Assembly (NCBI GenBank): GCA_023101725.1
Contig: JALJCO010008696.1
Location: 226,916 to 290,915 of the forward strand
Source: Atherinomorus stipes
Taxonomy: Eukaryota > Chordata > Actinopteri > Atheriniformes > Atherinidae
Length of the DNA stretch: 64,000 bases
Direction of reading: 5' to 3'
This document shows, piece by piece, positions 49,977-60,385 of this stretch. Each line of letters opens with the position of its first letter. The stretch's first letter is position 1. The notes beneath the pieces were generated by a model. That model searched no databases and had not been told where the DNA came from. It saw only the letters and a program-made list of their open reading frames with translations. The position numbers and the translations under genes were made by a program.

Positions 49977-51710
49977 ATGAAACTAACACAGTCATTGTTG
50001 CTGAGAGCTGAAACGGAGCAGAAAGCAGTTCAGATGGATTCAGAAAGATTCTCTTGTTCCATCTGTCTGGATCTACTGAAGGATCCGGTGGCTATTCCCT
50101 GTGGACACAGCTACTGTATGGACTGTATTAAATCCCACTGGGATGGAGAGGATCAGAGGGGAATCCACAGCTGTCCTCAGTGCAGGAAAACTTTCATACC
50201 GAGACCTGTCCTGGAGAAAAACATCATGTTAGCAGAGTTAGTGGAGGATCTGAAGAAGACTGGACTCCAAGCTGCTCCAGCTGATCACTGCTATGCTGGA
50301 CCTGAAGATGTGGCCTGTGATGTCTGCACTGGGAGGAAGATGAAAGCCAGCAAGTCCTGTCTGGTCTGTTTGGTTTCTTATTGTCAGAATCACCTCCAAC
50401 CTCATTATGATGTGGCTCAGTTTAAGAGACACAAGCTGGTGGAGCCCTCCAAGAACCTCCAGCAGCTCATCTGTTCTCGTCATGATGAGGTGATGAAGAT
50501 TTTCTGTCGTACTGATCAGCAGAGTATCTGTTATCTCTGCTTAATGGATCAACATAAAGGTCATGAAACAGTCTCAGCTGCAGCAGAAAGAGCTGAGAAG
50601 CAGAAGGAGCTGGAGGTGAGTCGACAACAAATCCAGCAGAGAATCCAGGACGGAGAGAAAGATGTGAAGCTGCTTCAACAGGAGGTGGAGGCCATCAATG
50701 GCTCCGCTGATAAAGCAGTGGAGGACAGTGAGAAGATCTTCACTCAGCTGATCCGTCTCATCCAGAAAAGAAGCTCTGATGTGAAGCAGCAGATCAGATC
50801 CCAGCAGGAAACTGAAGTGAGTCGAGTCAAAGAGCTTCAGGAGAAGCTGGAGCAGGAGATCACTGAGCTGAAGAGGAAAGACGGCGAGCTGGAGCAGCTC
50901 TCACACACAGAGGATCACAACCAGTTTCTACACAACTACCCCTCACTGTCAGCACTCAGTGAGTCTACACACTCATCCAGCATCAATATCCGTCCTCTCA
51001 CATACTTTGAGGATGTGACAGCAGCTGTGGCAGAGACCAGAGATAAACTACAGGACATCCTGATGGACAAATGGACAAAAATCTCACTGATGATCACTGA
51101 TGTGGATGTTTTACTGTCTGAACCAGAACCAGAACCAAAGATCAGAACTGACTTCCTGAAATATTCAAGAGAAATCACACTGGATCCAAACACAGCAAAC
51201 ACACATCTGTTATTATCTGAGGGGAACAGAAAAGCAACAGTAACTAGACAACAACAGTCTTATTCTAGTCATCCAGACAGATTCACTTATTGGCATCAGG
51301 TCCTGAGCAGAGAGAGTCTGACTGGACGTTGTTACTGGGAGGTGGAGATGAGAGGAGGAGGAGTTTATGTAGCAGTCGCCTACAAGAATATCAGCAGAGA
51401 CGGAAAATCAGATGAATGTAAATTTGGATTCAATGATAAATCTTGGACATTACATTGTTACAGAGACAGTTACATATTTTATCACAACAAAGTCGGCACT
51501 GATGTCTCAGGTCCTGGTTCCTCCAGAGTAGGAGTGTATCTGGATCACAGAGCAGGTATTCTGTCTTTCTACAGCGTCTCTGAAACCATGACTCTCCTCC
51601 ACAGAGTCCAGACCACATTCACTCAGCCGCTCTATGCTGGAGTTGGATTTTATTACAACTTATTTATAGATCCTGCTGAATCCTCTGCTGAGTTCATTAA
51701 AGTGAAATAG
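49977..51710 (+). CDS. TRIM-family E3 ubiquitin ligase, copy T3 (finTRIM/TRIM25-like)
   Basis: 577 residues from the ATG at 49977, intact to the end. The family start codon (ATG GCG CAG in T1, T2, T4) is ACG GAG CAG here, so translation must begin upstream at 49977 (adds MKLTQSLLLRAETEQ) or downstream at 50034 (558 residues, MDSERFSCSICLD). Domains as in T1: RING, two B-boxes, coiled coil, PRY-SPRY. The C-terminus is longer (GFYYNLFIDPAESSAEF). PRY-SPRY is close to that of T4. It is the best-preserved member of the T3/T4 tandem duplication. Role inferred from the family: cytosolic ubiquitin ligase, likely in innate immunity. Confidence 0.92.
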   Translation: MKLTQSLLLRAETEQKAVQMDSERFSCSICLDLLKDPVAIPCGHSYCMDCIKSHWDGEDQRGIHSCPQCRKTFIPRPVLEKNIMLAELVEDLKKTGLQAAPADHCYAGPEDVACDVCTGRKMKASKSCLVCLVSYCQNHLQPHYDVAQFKRHKLVEPSKNLQQLICSRHDEVMKIFCRTDQQSICYLCLMDQHKGHETVSAAAERAEKQKELEVSRQQIQQRIQDGEKDVKLLQQEVEAINGSADKAVEDSEKIFTQLIRLIQKRSSDVKQQIRSQQETEVSRVKELQEKLEQEITELKRKDGELEQLSHTEDHNQFLHNYPSLSALSESTHSSSINIRPLTYFEDVTAAVAETRDKLQDILMDKWTKISLMITDVDVLLSEPEPEPKIRTDFLKYSREITLDPNTANTHLLLSEGNRKATVTRQQQSYSSHPDRFTYWHQVLSRESLTGRCYWEVEMRGGGVYVAVAYKNISRDGKSDECKFGFNDKSWTLHCYRDSYIFYHNKVGTDVSGPGSSRVGVYLDHRAGILSFYSVSETMTLLHRVQTTFTQPLYAGVGFYYNLFIDPAESSAEFIKVK

Positions 51711-52450
51711 ACAGAAGTCATTTTATGGTCAGATGGTTAAAATGTGTATTTTAGTTTCCAGTTTATTTCGTCTCCATCATTGTGTCATTTCTTCAGCTGT
51801 CAATCAAACTTTCTGGGTGGTCCTTTGCCAGCTTGTTGTTTGTTGTTTTGTTGATGTTTGTGTGGAGCTTCTTCCTGTGTGTGTTCAGCATGGAGGATAT
51901 CACTGCTCATGAACATTTTTACTCTCCTAAACTGATTCATTTACATTTACTGGTCTGGCAGAATACATTTGATTGCTCTTCATCATCATCATCATCATTT
52001 TATTGAACAGCTGATATTCTGAGTCAAACACACTGATTGTGAGGATGAAGTGAATCTGTTCATGAAACTGTGAACAAGAATCATTTAGCAGATTTTACTG
52101 ATTTAATGTGTCGACAAACTGTTGATTTACATGATCAATAAAGATGAAAAAGGTGATGCTTTTGGGATTTATCCTCAACTTAGTTATTATTCCACATATT
52201 TCATCATTGTTTTTTGAAATAAATACGACTTGTGTGGATTTATAGTTAAATTTAACATAATTTTACTTGTTTTTTCTAATATTGAATCTATTGATTGATT
52301 GATTGTTGATTTTTGGACAGAAGCTGTTGTGTAAATATGAGGAGTGGGAATCAGACGTGTGAGAGGAACATTTGTATTAATGCTCAATGTTTTGGTGGAA
52401 AATGAGAATAAAATATTAAATTCACAGCAGACTTTGTTTTTATGTGTTTG
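51711..52450 (+). other. T3 3' UTR
   Basis: Nearly identical to the T4 3' flank. AATAAA at 52137-52142 and again at 52407-52412. Small open frames here are shared with T4 only because the duplication is recent. Confidence 0.7.
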
Positions 52451-52918
52451 TGTATCTTCATGTTGAGTTCTTATCACGTACAACCAGAATGACATCATCA
52501 GTACTCGTAGTATTTAGTAATCCTCAGATCCAATCTGACAGAATCATTTTAATGAGGAAGAAACCTCCAACAGAAGCAGAAGCAGGAAGGACTTCATCCA
52601 TCTGCTTCCAGCAGGATCCAGCTCCTCTGTTTTCAGCCACAAACACAAATCCTTCTTCATTTTTCTCTCACTTCACTAATAAACTGCTACATTTGAGTTT
52701 TGGGGCCCACTGTTCCTGTCAGCAATAATGAATGATTAATGATCATTTACACACCTACCATACACTTATTTCATTCTCTCATCTGTCATCACGTTTTCAC
52801 TTGTAAAACTAGCTAGAAACGGTCCTGCTCAGACCTCCATCAGGTTCAGCACGTCCACTAAAAGCTGATGACGTCATCATGCTGCTCCGACACTCTGCTG
52901 CCACCAAGTGGACACATT

Positions 52919-53135
52919 TAACTTTGCAGCTTTGATGAACTTCAGACTTTCTGAGCAGGTTTTGAAAGCAGGACCTCTACATGAATGCAGATGAAGGTGA
53001 GTCCTCCTCATCATCACTTTAAAAGGGAGAGAAAAGAAGGATTTTGGGGGAAAAAGAGAAGAGGGGCGGTCATCCTGGTTACTGGTTCTGCTTCTTGATA
53101 ATAATGAACATGATGATACAAAAACACATGAAACA
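52919..53135. repeat. TRIM-cluster flank block, copy B
   Basis: Same block as 40684-40990 and 63280-63447, starting aactttgcagctttgatgaa and ending gatacaaaaacacatgaaac. Contains an extra aaaagggagagaaaagaagg stretch (53020-53068) absent from the T4 copy. Confidence 0.75.
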
Positions 53136-53144
53136 AAAAGAGTC

Positions 53145-53349
53145 TGCAGTGAATTTAAGGATCTTTTATTTTCCTTTTCCACTAAAACATTGTTCATGAA
53201 TACAAATGTACCGTTCCTCTCACACGTCTGATTCCCACTCCTCATATTTACACAACAGCTTCTGTCCAGAAACCACCAACATTTCCTGACAGCACATCAT
53301 CTTTTACACAGAAGCAACAATCTGAACAATCCAGAAACACATCCATCTT
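53145..53349 (-). pseudogene. orphan TRIM 3' tail in inverse orientation
   Basis: Minus strand carries the TRIM 3' tail (ggacagaagctgttgtgtaa, gtgtgagaggaacggtacat, AATAAA at 53170-53165), matching the tails of T2 and T3. No TRIM coding sequence follows upstream on the minus strand: the match stops at 53349, where T2's does at 41203. A decayed or truncated copy. Confidence 0.75.
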
Positions 53350-53431
53350 TATTTATCTGGAAATCACAAGTTTTACATCATCAATGAAGATCAGATTGAT
53401 CTTTAGAACAATAACAGGAAGTGTGGGGGGG

Positions 53432-53459
53432 ATGTGTGTGTGTGTGTGTGTGTGTGTGT
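53432..53459. repeat. (GT)n microsatellite
   Basis: Pure GT dinucleotides. Confidence 0.95.
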
Positions 53460-53759
53460 CCTTTCTTCCTTTACAGGACCATTGAACACAGTTCATCAGG
53501 TCGTTTTCCCTGCTGTGTGGATTTATCACCTGTCCTCCCGTCATTTGGCGCCAGGTTGTTGCATCTTCAACAAGTGAAGACTCGCCAACCAACTAAGATT
53601 CCAGAAAAGCAAAGCTGTTGATCTGTGAACCACGCCTGCATCCTCACCCTGTCTGCCATGTCTCACCCCCCCTGCCTCATCAACAACCTTTTTAATAAAT
53701 CTCCTTTATCTGCAGTTCCAGCTTTCTGATTTTGGATCCACTAATTTGCAGTTTGTGAC

Positions 53760-55200
53760 AACTTTTATTCTTGCAAAGTGCAGTTTTAAGTATACTAAAA
53801 GGTATTCTTCTATCTATGCTGTTAGTGTTCTAGCAGTAAACTTCTCAATGCCCTTTTAATGTAAGAAAACAGACCACTGTTGCCAACTTTCCAGCAAGAA
53901 AAATCACTAGTGGGTGACCCAATAGTCAACAGCAGTCACTAAATGATGTCACCTACTCAAACAGTCAATGTCGTGTACAGGCAGCACCATTTAATGGTAA
54001 GTTACATTGGTCATTAACAAGTACTGAAGTAGTGACATACACATTTGAGTCATGGTGCAAAGCAGACCCAGTTTGGCCACATGGCATCATGGGAAATAAT
54101 CTGGATGAGGAGGCGTAGTCATCTCACAGCAGCTCAGAAGAGTAGGGTCTATCTGCGGCTCTGCAAGGCAGAGGCATGTCGTGAGTGACGTCACTCGACT
54201 GAATCAAAGCATGCACGGACGTGACTCGTACATTCTGCAGGTGCAAGAATGGCAAAGCAAATCTGTTCAACACAATAAAGCAGCTAGATCATCATTATGC
54301 TTGCTACGATGCTGGACAGGACAAGTTAGATGAAGAAAAAATAAATAAATACATTTCTTTGTTAACCAAAATTTCTTTTTACTGGTATGAAATAAAGATA
54401 AATGAGTGAAAACCACCACCTGATATAGTAGGAATGTGAATATTTTACAGGGTTACAAAGTGGTCAACTTGTATCTAACATTTGGTCTCACTGGGATTTC
54501 TTTCTGCAGGCAGAGATAACATCATAGTTTACATTCAACTTATTCAGTCTACGATCAGTTCTTCAGGTTTTTGGATGTTTAGTACTACGTTGTTTTCTGA
54601 GCTCCATCTCACCAGATTCTCCTGCTAAGTCCTGAACACCGTTTCATCATCATCAGTATTGAGCCCAACCACGCTGGCATCATCAATGATGATAAACGTG
54701 TATGCTAAGGTATATATATTAGCCGTTTTTAGCACAGCTGGAATTGTAGTTCACATATAACACATGAAAAATGTGAATTACACAACAGCAGCTTCCCCCT
54801 ACATCTATATCAAACATTACCACGTGTATGACTGATTTAAAGGTTAAATGTGGAACATTTTTATTAAAAGCTATATTTAAAAAAAAAAATAATACCTCCA
54901 CAGGTCGTTTGGGGGGGTACAGAATGAAATTACAACATTTCCTAGAAAAATTATATTTAGCCACGGAGTCAAATTACAGAAATGGTGACTTTCCTCCTGG
55001 ATCGGTAAGCTAACTTGTTTGCTAATGTGGCTAACGTTAGCTGTTAGTTATAAACTCCTCTGCGTTACTTGTTGGACATGCTGCAGACTGTTGGTCACTT
55101 GCGTATCGGCAGTGAGCCTGGCATCCCAGCAGCTGGAGTTATTTTTCTGCCGTTGCAACTACAACCATAGACACACGTGATGTCGCTGTTCGGTCCGTAT
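53760..55200. other. intergenic, no firm gene; weak BED-type transposon remnant
   Basis: The frame 54221-54409 has ANLFNTIKQLDHHYACYDAG, which faintly resembles the end of a BED zinc finger from a hAT transposase (NLxxHLxxHH). Too short and weak for a firm call. Confidence 0.3.
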
Positions 55201-55206
55201 TACATA

Positions 55207-55494
55207 CAGATCTGGGCATGAAAAAGTTCCCCTTTCAGCCGACTGCCAGCCACTTACCAGCCACTTGTCTGCTAATTCAATCGCACAGAGAAACGTCTTT
55301 GTGCCCAGCGGAAACGATTTCAGAGCATAAATGAACGCCCGGAACAAGGACGTTTCCACACGCCAAGTTTGGACACCGTACGTGATGGCGTATTTGTGGG
55401 ACAAGTCGTTCAGCCAGTGATAGTGCAGTAATGGTGCACTGTTACTGCACCACTTCTGGCAGAAAAAGGAGCAACTTTTTCTTGCCCAGATCTG
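55207..55494. mobile_element. TA-flanked MITE with CAGATCTGGGCATGAAAAAG ends, copy 2
   Basis: 288 bp. Ends CAGATCTGGGCATGAAAAAG and (minus) CAGATCTGGGCAAGAAAAAG, TA on both sides. Most of the interior matches copy 1 (for example gaaacgatttcagagcataa, cacgccaagtttggacaccg). Confidence 0.88.
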
Positions 55495-55724
55495 TATTTA
55501 ACCGTTAATGCAACAAAAAATAGTCAGAAGTGAAATAAATGTATCTTTACAGAAGCTTCTACAACTGCTAACCCGACTGCTAACACCATCTTTAAATCTG
55601 AACTCGGAGGTGGCAGGATTGTCCGACTTTCCAAGTGGGAAATCTGACTTCAGGGGGCCGTTCCAGTTGAAACTTCCAACTAGGAACTGGGAATTTCTGA
55701 CTTTCAAGTTCAAATGGAACGCAG

Positions 55725-56230
55725 CATTAACACAGCCCTGGGGGACGCCGGTGCTGAGAGATGGTGAGGACGAATGATGGGGGTCGAGTCTGTGTGTGGG
55801 TGGTTGGTGAGAAAGTTCTTTATCCATGAGCAGGTGGGGAGGGGGATCTGGAGGAGTGGTAAATGGTAAATGGACTGTACTTATAGCGCTTTTCTAGTCG
55901 TACTGACCACTCAAAGTGCTTTACACTCCATGTCAGGTTCACCCAGTCACACACACAATCAAACCCCAATAAACACATCGGGGGGCAACGTGGAGCTCAG
56001 AGTTCTTGCCCAGGGACAAGCAGTCTGAGGAAGCCTGGAGTTGATCTCCAACCCTCCGATTGAAGGACAATTGCTCTTCCAGCTGAACTACAGTGATGAG
56101 GAAGACCAGGATGATGGTGTTGAATGCTGAGCTGTAGTCCACATAGAGCCTCCTCATGTTTGTGTTCTCCAGATGACTCAGCACTCTGTGAAGGGTTAAT
56201 GTGATGTTGTTCTCTGTGGACCAGTTCCCT
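55725..56230 (-). mobile_element. L2-like LINE RT relic with a repeat inserted
   Basis: Minus strand: RRLYVDYSSAFNTI (RT motif A) at 56100-56170 and LSHQPPTHRLDPHHSSSPSL then STGVPQGC at 55725-55830. Between them (55858-56060) lies the widespread fish repeat taaatggtaaatggactgta / gtactgaccactcaaagtgc. Confidence 0.65.
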
Positions 56231-56715
56231 GTGTAGGATGATGATGTTTCAGTTGGAAACTAGTTATTTAACCTCAGCTGATGCAGTGAGCAGCTTCTCC
56301 TGTCTTAAACAAGCATTTGTGGAAAAGATGTTAAAATGTTTCAGAAGGATCAAGTTATCAAGCAAATCAAGCAAAGAAAACATCGTAGGAGAAGCAGAAT
56401 CTAAAACTGGGATAAAAACTGTCCAGTCAGGCCGGAGGACGGATCGGGTGGGATTTGAACTCCAGCCTCTTGAGCTGCTTTCCCACTGAAATTAGCAGTT
56501 CACACCCGCTCATAATGGCCATTTGGCTCCTTTCACTTTGCCAAAAAAAGTCGGGTGATCACCAGCTGGTAAGCTGTGAGGCTTCTGTCCCCATCGCTGC
56601 ATGTCTGGTGCAGCATTGGGAATGTCAGCCAAAATAAATGAAATTTGGCATGTGGTAAGAACACGAGGAGTTCCGAAAAAATTTGGGAGCTTGGCAGGAC
56701 AGGTGTTAAAATCAC

Positions 56716-59683
56716 CGTACCGTCTTCATCCGCTTATCCGGGATCGGGTCGCGGGGGCAGCTGCCTAAGCAGGGAAGCCCAGACTTCCCTCTCCCCGGCC
56801 ACAGCCGACAGCTCATCCGGGGGGTCCCAAGACGTTCCCAGGCCAGCCGGGAGACGTAGTCCCTCCAGAGTGTCCTGGGTCTCCCCCAGGGTCTTGTCCC
56901 GGTGGGACGTGCCTGAAACACCTCACCAGGAAGGCGTCCAGGAGGCATCCTGACCAGATTCCCGAGCCACCTCATCTGGCTCCTCTCTATACGGAGGAGC
57001 AGCGGCTCTACTTTGAGTCCCTCCCGGATGACCGAGCTCCTCACCCTATCTCTAAGGGAGAGCCCGGCCACCCTACGGAGGAAACTTATTTCGGCCGGTT
57101 GTACCCGCGATTTCGTTCTTTCAGTCATGACCCACAGCTCATGGCCATAGTTGAGGGTAGGAACGTAGATGGACCGGTAAATCAAGAGCTTCACCTTCTG
57201 GCTCAGCTCCTTCTTCACCACGACGGACCGATGCAGACTCCGCATCACTGCAGATGCCCCACCGATCCGTCTGTCCATCTCGAGATTCTTGCCATCCGTG
57301 ATACTTGAACTCCTCCACCTGGGGCAGGACCCTGCTCCCGACCCGGTGAGGACACTCCACCCTTTTCCAGGCGAGGACCATGGTCTCGGATTTGGAGGTG
57401 CTGATTCTCATACCGGCCGCTTCACACTTGGCTGCAAATCGCTCCAGTGAGAGCTGGAGATCACGGAGACCTGATCCTGAGGCCACCAAACCGGATCCCC
57501 TCAACACCTCGGCTGTGCCTAGAAATCCTGTCCATAAAGGTTATGAACAGGATCGGTGACAAAGGCCAGCCTTGGCGGAGTCCAACCCTCGCCGGGAATG
57601 GATTCGACCTACAGCCGGAAATGCGGATCAAGCTCTGGCACTGGTTCTACAGGGACCGGACAGCTTGAACAAGGGGGTCCGCCACTCTGTACTCCCGGAG
57701 CACCCCCCACAGGAATCCCCGGGGGACACGATTGAACGCCTCCTCCAAGTCCACAAAGCACATGTAGACTGGTTGGGTGTACTTCCATGCCCCCTCCAGG
57801 ATCCAGAAGAGGGTGTAGAGCTGGTCCACTGTTCCACGACCAGGACGAAAACCACACTGCTCCTCCTCAATCCAAGGTTCGACTATCCGACAGACCGTCC
57901 TCTCCAGGACCCCTGAATAGACTTTATCAGGGAGGCTGAGAAGTGTGATCCCCCTGAAGTTGGAACACACCCTCCGATCCCCCTTTTTGAAGAGGGGGAC
58001 CACCCCCCCCAGTCTGCCAGTCCAGAGGTACTGCCCCCGATGTCCACGCGATGCTGTAGAGGTGCATCAGCCGAGACAGCCCCACAGCATCCAGAGCCTT
58101 AAGAAACTCCGGGCGGATCTCATCCACCCCCGGGGCCCAGCCATCGAGGAGCTTTTTAACTACCTCTGCAACCTCAGCCCCAGTGACAGAAGAGTCCACC
58201 CGAGCCCCCAAACTCTGCTTCCTCCTCGGAAGATGTGCTGGTGGGGTTGAGGAGGTCTTCGAAGTATTCCTTCCACCGACCACCAACGTCCTGAGTCGAG
58301 GTCAGCAGCCCACCATCCCCACTGTACACAGTGTTGATGGTGCACTGCTTCCCCTTCCCGAGCCGCTGGATGGTGGACCAGAAAGGCCTCGAAGCCGTCC
58401 AGAAGTCGTTCTCCATGGCCTCACCGAACTCCTCCCATGTCCGAGTTTTTGCCTCAGTGACCGCCAGAGCCGCGCTCCGCTTGGCCCGCCGATACCTGTC
58501 AGCTGCCTCAGGAGTCCCACAGGCCAGGAAGGCCCGGTAGGACTCCTTCTTCAGCTTGACGGCATCCCTCACCGCTGGTGTCCACCAGCGAGTTCGGGGA
58601 TTACCGCCACGACAGGCACCGACAACCTTACGGCCACAGCTCCGACTAGCAGCCTCAGCAATAGAGGTGTGGAACATAGCCCATTCCGACTCGATGTCCC
58701 CCACCTCCCTCGGAACATGGGTGAAGCTCTCCCGGAGGTGGGAGTTAAAGCTCTCCCTGAGAGGGGACTCAGCCAGATGTTCCCAGCAGACCCTCACGAC
58801 ACGTTTGGGCCTGCCAGGTCTGACCGGCAACCTCCCCCACCATCTGAGCCCACTCACCACCAGGTGGTGATCAGTGGACAGCTCCGCCCCTCTCTTCACC
58901 CGAGTGTCCAGGATAAGGGGCCGCAAGTCCGATGACACGACTACGAAGTCGATCGTGGAACTGCGGTCTAATGTGTCCTGATGCCAGGTGTAAATGTGGA
59001 CACTCTTATGCCTGAACATGGTGTTTGTTATGGACAATCCATGACGAGCACAGAAGTCCAACAACAAAACACCACTCGGGTTCAGATCGGGGGGGCCGTT
59101 CCTCCCGATCACGCCCCTCCAGGTCTCACTGTCGTTGCCCACATGAGCGTTGAAGTCCCCCAGCAGAACGATGGAGTTCCCTGAAGGAGCGCTTTCCAAC
59201 ACGCCGTCCAAGGACTCCAGAAAGGGTGGGTACTCTGAACTGCTGTTCGGTGCATAGGCACAAACAACAGTCAGGACCCGTCCCCCCACCCGGAGGCGGA
59301 GGGAGGCTACCCTTTCGTCCACCGGGGTGAACCCCAACGTACAGGGCCGAGCCGGGGGGCAATGAGTATGCCCACACCTGCTTGCCGCCTCTCACCGGGA
59401 GCAACTCCAGAGTGGAACAAGGTCCAGCCCCTCTCGAGGATGGTGTTCCCAGAGCCCGAGCTGTGCGTGGAGGTGAGTCCAACTATATCAAGTCGGAACC
59501 GCTCGACCTCCCGCACCAGCTCAGGCTCCTTTCCAACCAGAGAGGTGACGTTCCACGTCCCTAGAGCTAGCTTCTGCAGCCGGGGGTTGGACCACCAGGG
59601 TCTCCCCCGCCCTCGGCCGCCGCCCAACTCACACTGCACCCGACCCCTATGGCCCCTCTCGCGGGTGGTGGGTCCACAAGAAG
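56716..59683 (-). mobile_element. RTE-type LINE, near full length, with 14-bp target duplication
   Basis: Minus strand, 2968 bp, flanked by ggtgttaaaatcac at 56702-56715 and 59684-59697. From 5' to 3': endonuclease (LALGTWNVTSLVGKEPELV, then [49 protein letters not shown]), the linker and RT motifs (VPLFKKGDRRVCSNFRGITL, EEQCGFRPGRGTVDQLYTLF, VYMCFVDLEEAFNRVPR) and the C-terminal block (LNYGHELWVMTERTKSRVQP, QMRWLGNLVRMPPGRLPGEV). The frame breaks at least twice. The stretch that should hold the FADD box is deleted near 57470. Non-functional. Confidence 0.9.
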
Positions 59684-59959
59684 GGTGTTAAAATCACATC
59701 ACAGCATTTTCATTGTTTATAAAATACATAAAAACCTTCATGTTGCAAAAGTCAAACATTAAATGTAACAAACGGCAACATCCAGTAAATCTGAGAGAAA
59801 AACATCCTAAATGCATTCACCATTAATTCCTCAGAGACACTGTTGTGATGATGAAAGTGACTTTCTAAGCTACCAACCATTGTAGAAGATGTTTAGATTT
59901 ACTTTCACTTGCTGTCACGTTTGTCTCTTTCTTGAGTAATTCTCATGGATCTGTCCTCA

Positions 59960-60082
59960 CCTGCTGAGTGAAAAAAATTTTTTTTATTCTTTATATCCTT
60001 TTTTTTTTTTTTTTATAAATTTTATAAATAAATATTTTTTTTTTTTTTTTATTTTTTTTTTGAGATGAAAAAAAAAAAATAT
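59960..60082. repeat. poly-T / poly-A low-complexity stretch
   Basis: Long T runs (60000-60015, 60037-60060) and an A run (60068-60079) just upstream of T4. Confidence 0.9.
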
Positions 60083-60249
60083 GTTTATACAGACCAGGTG
60101 ATGTGAGAACAAAAAGGAACTAAAAATCTTGAAAAACCAAATGTTAAAGACACAATGTTTCCTGGAGTTGAAGCCTGATAACTCCTCCTTACTGTGATGA
60201 AACCGAGCAGCTCCACTCTGTTCATTATTTCCTGGTTCCTCCCTTTCAG

Positions 60250-60385
60250 ATCTACAAGTTTCATGATGGGTGTGACTCGCCTGTGCTGAGGTGGAAGAGC
60301 TGATAACACATGATGTTTTAGATCAGATCTGAAAGTAGTTTCTGGTACAAGAAAATGAAACTAACAGTTGTTACTGAGAGCTGAA
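60250..60385 (+). promoter_or_regulatory. T4 5' leader with conserved splice-acceptor motif
   Basis: ttcctccctttcag (AG at 60248-60249) then atctacaagtttcatgatgg. An upstream ATG at 60354 opens a short frame that ends in TGA just before the real start; in T3 the equivalent ATG is in frame with the coding region. Confidence 0.5.

Noticed and set aside
51782..52006. 74-residue hydrophobic frame after T3 (also 62147-62368)
   Set aside because: Lies in the 3' UTR, shared through recent duplication, and interrupted in T2 and absent in T1.
52444..52728. 94-residue frame kept in both the T3 and T4 flanks (also 62806-63090)
   Set aside because: The whole flank is nearly identical, so the open frame proves nothing. 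It has no domain and lies in or after the 3' UTR.
54221..54409. BED zinc-finger gene
   Set aside because: Only a faint match over about 20 residues; kept as a weak transposon remnant, not a gene.
58183..58935. 250-residue plus-strand frame
   Set aside because: Antisense to the RTE endonuclease/RT frame; a GC-rich shadow.
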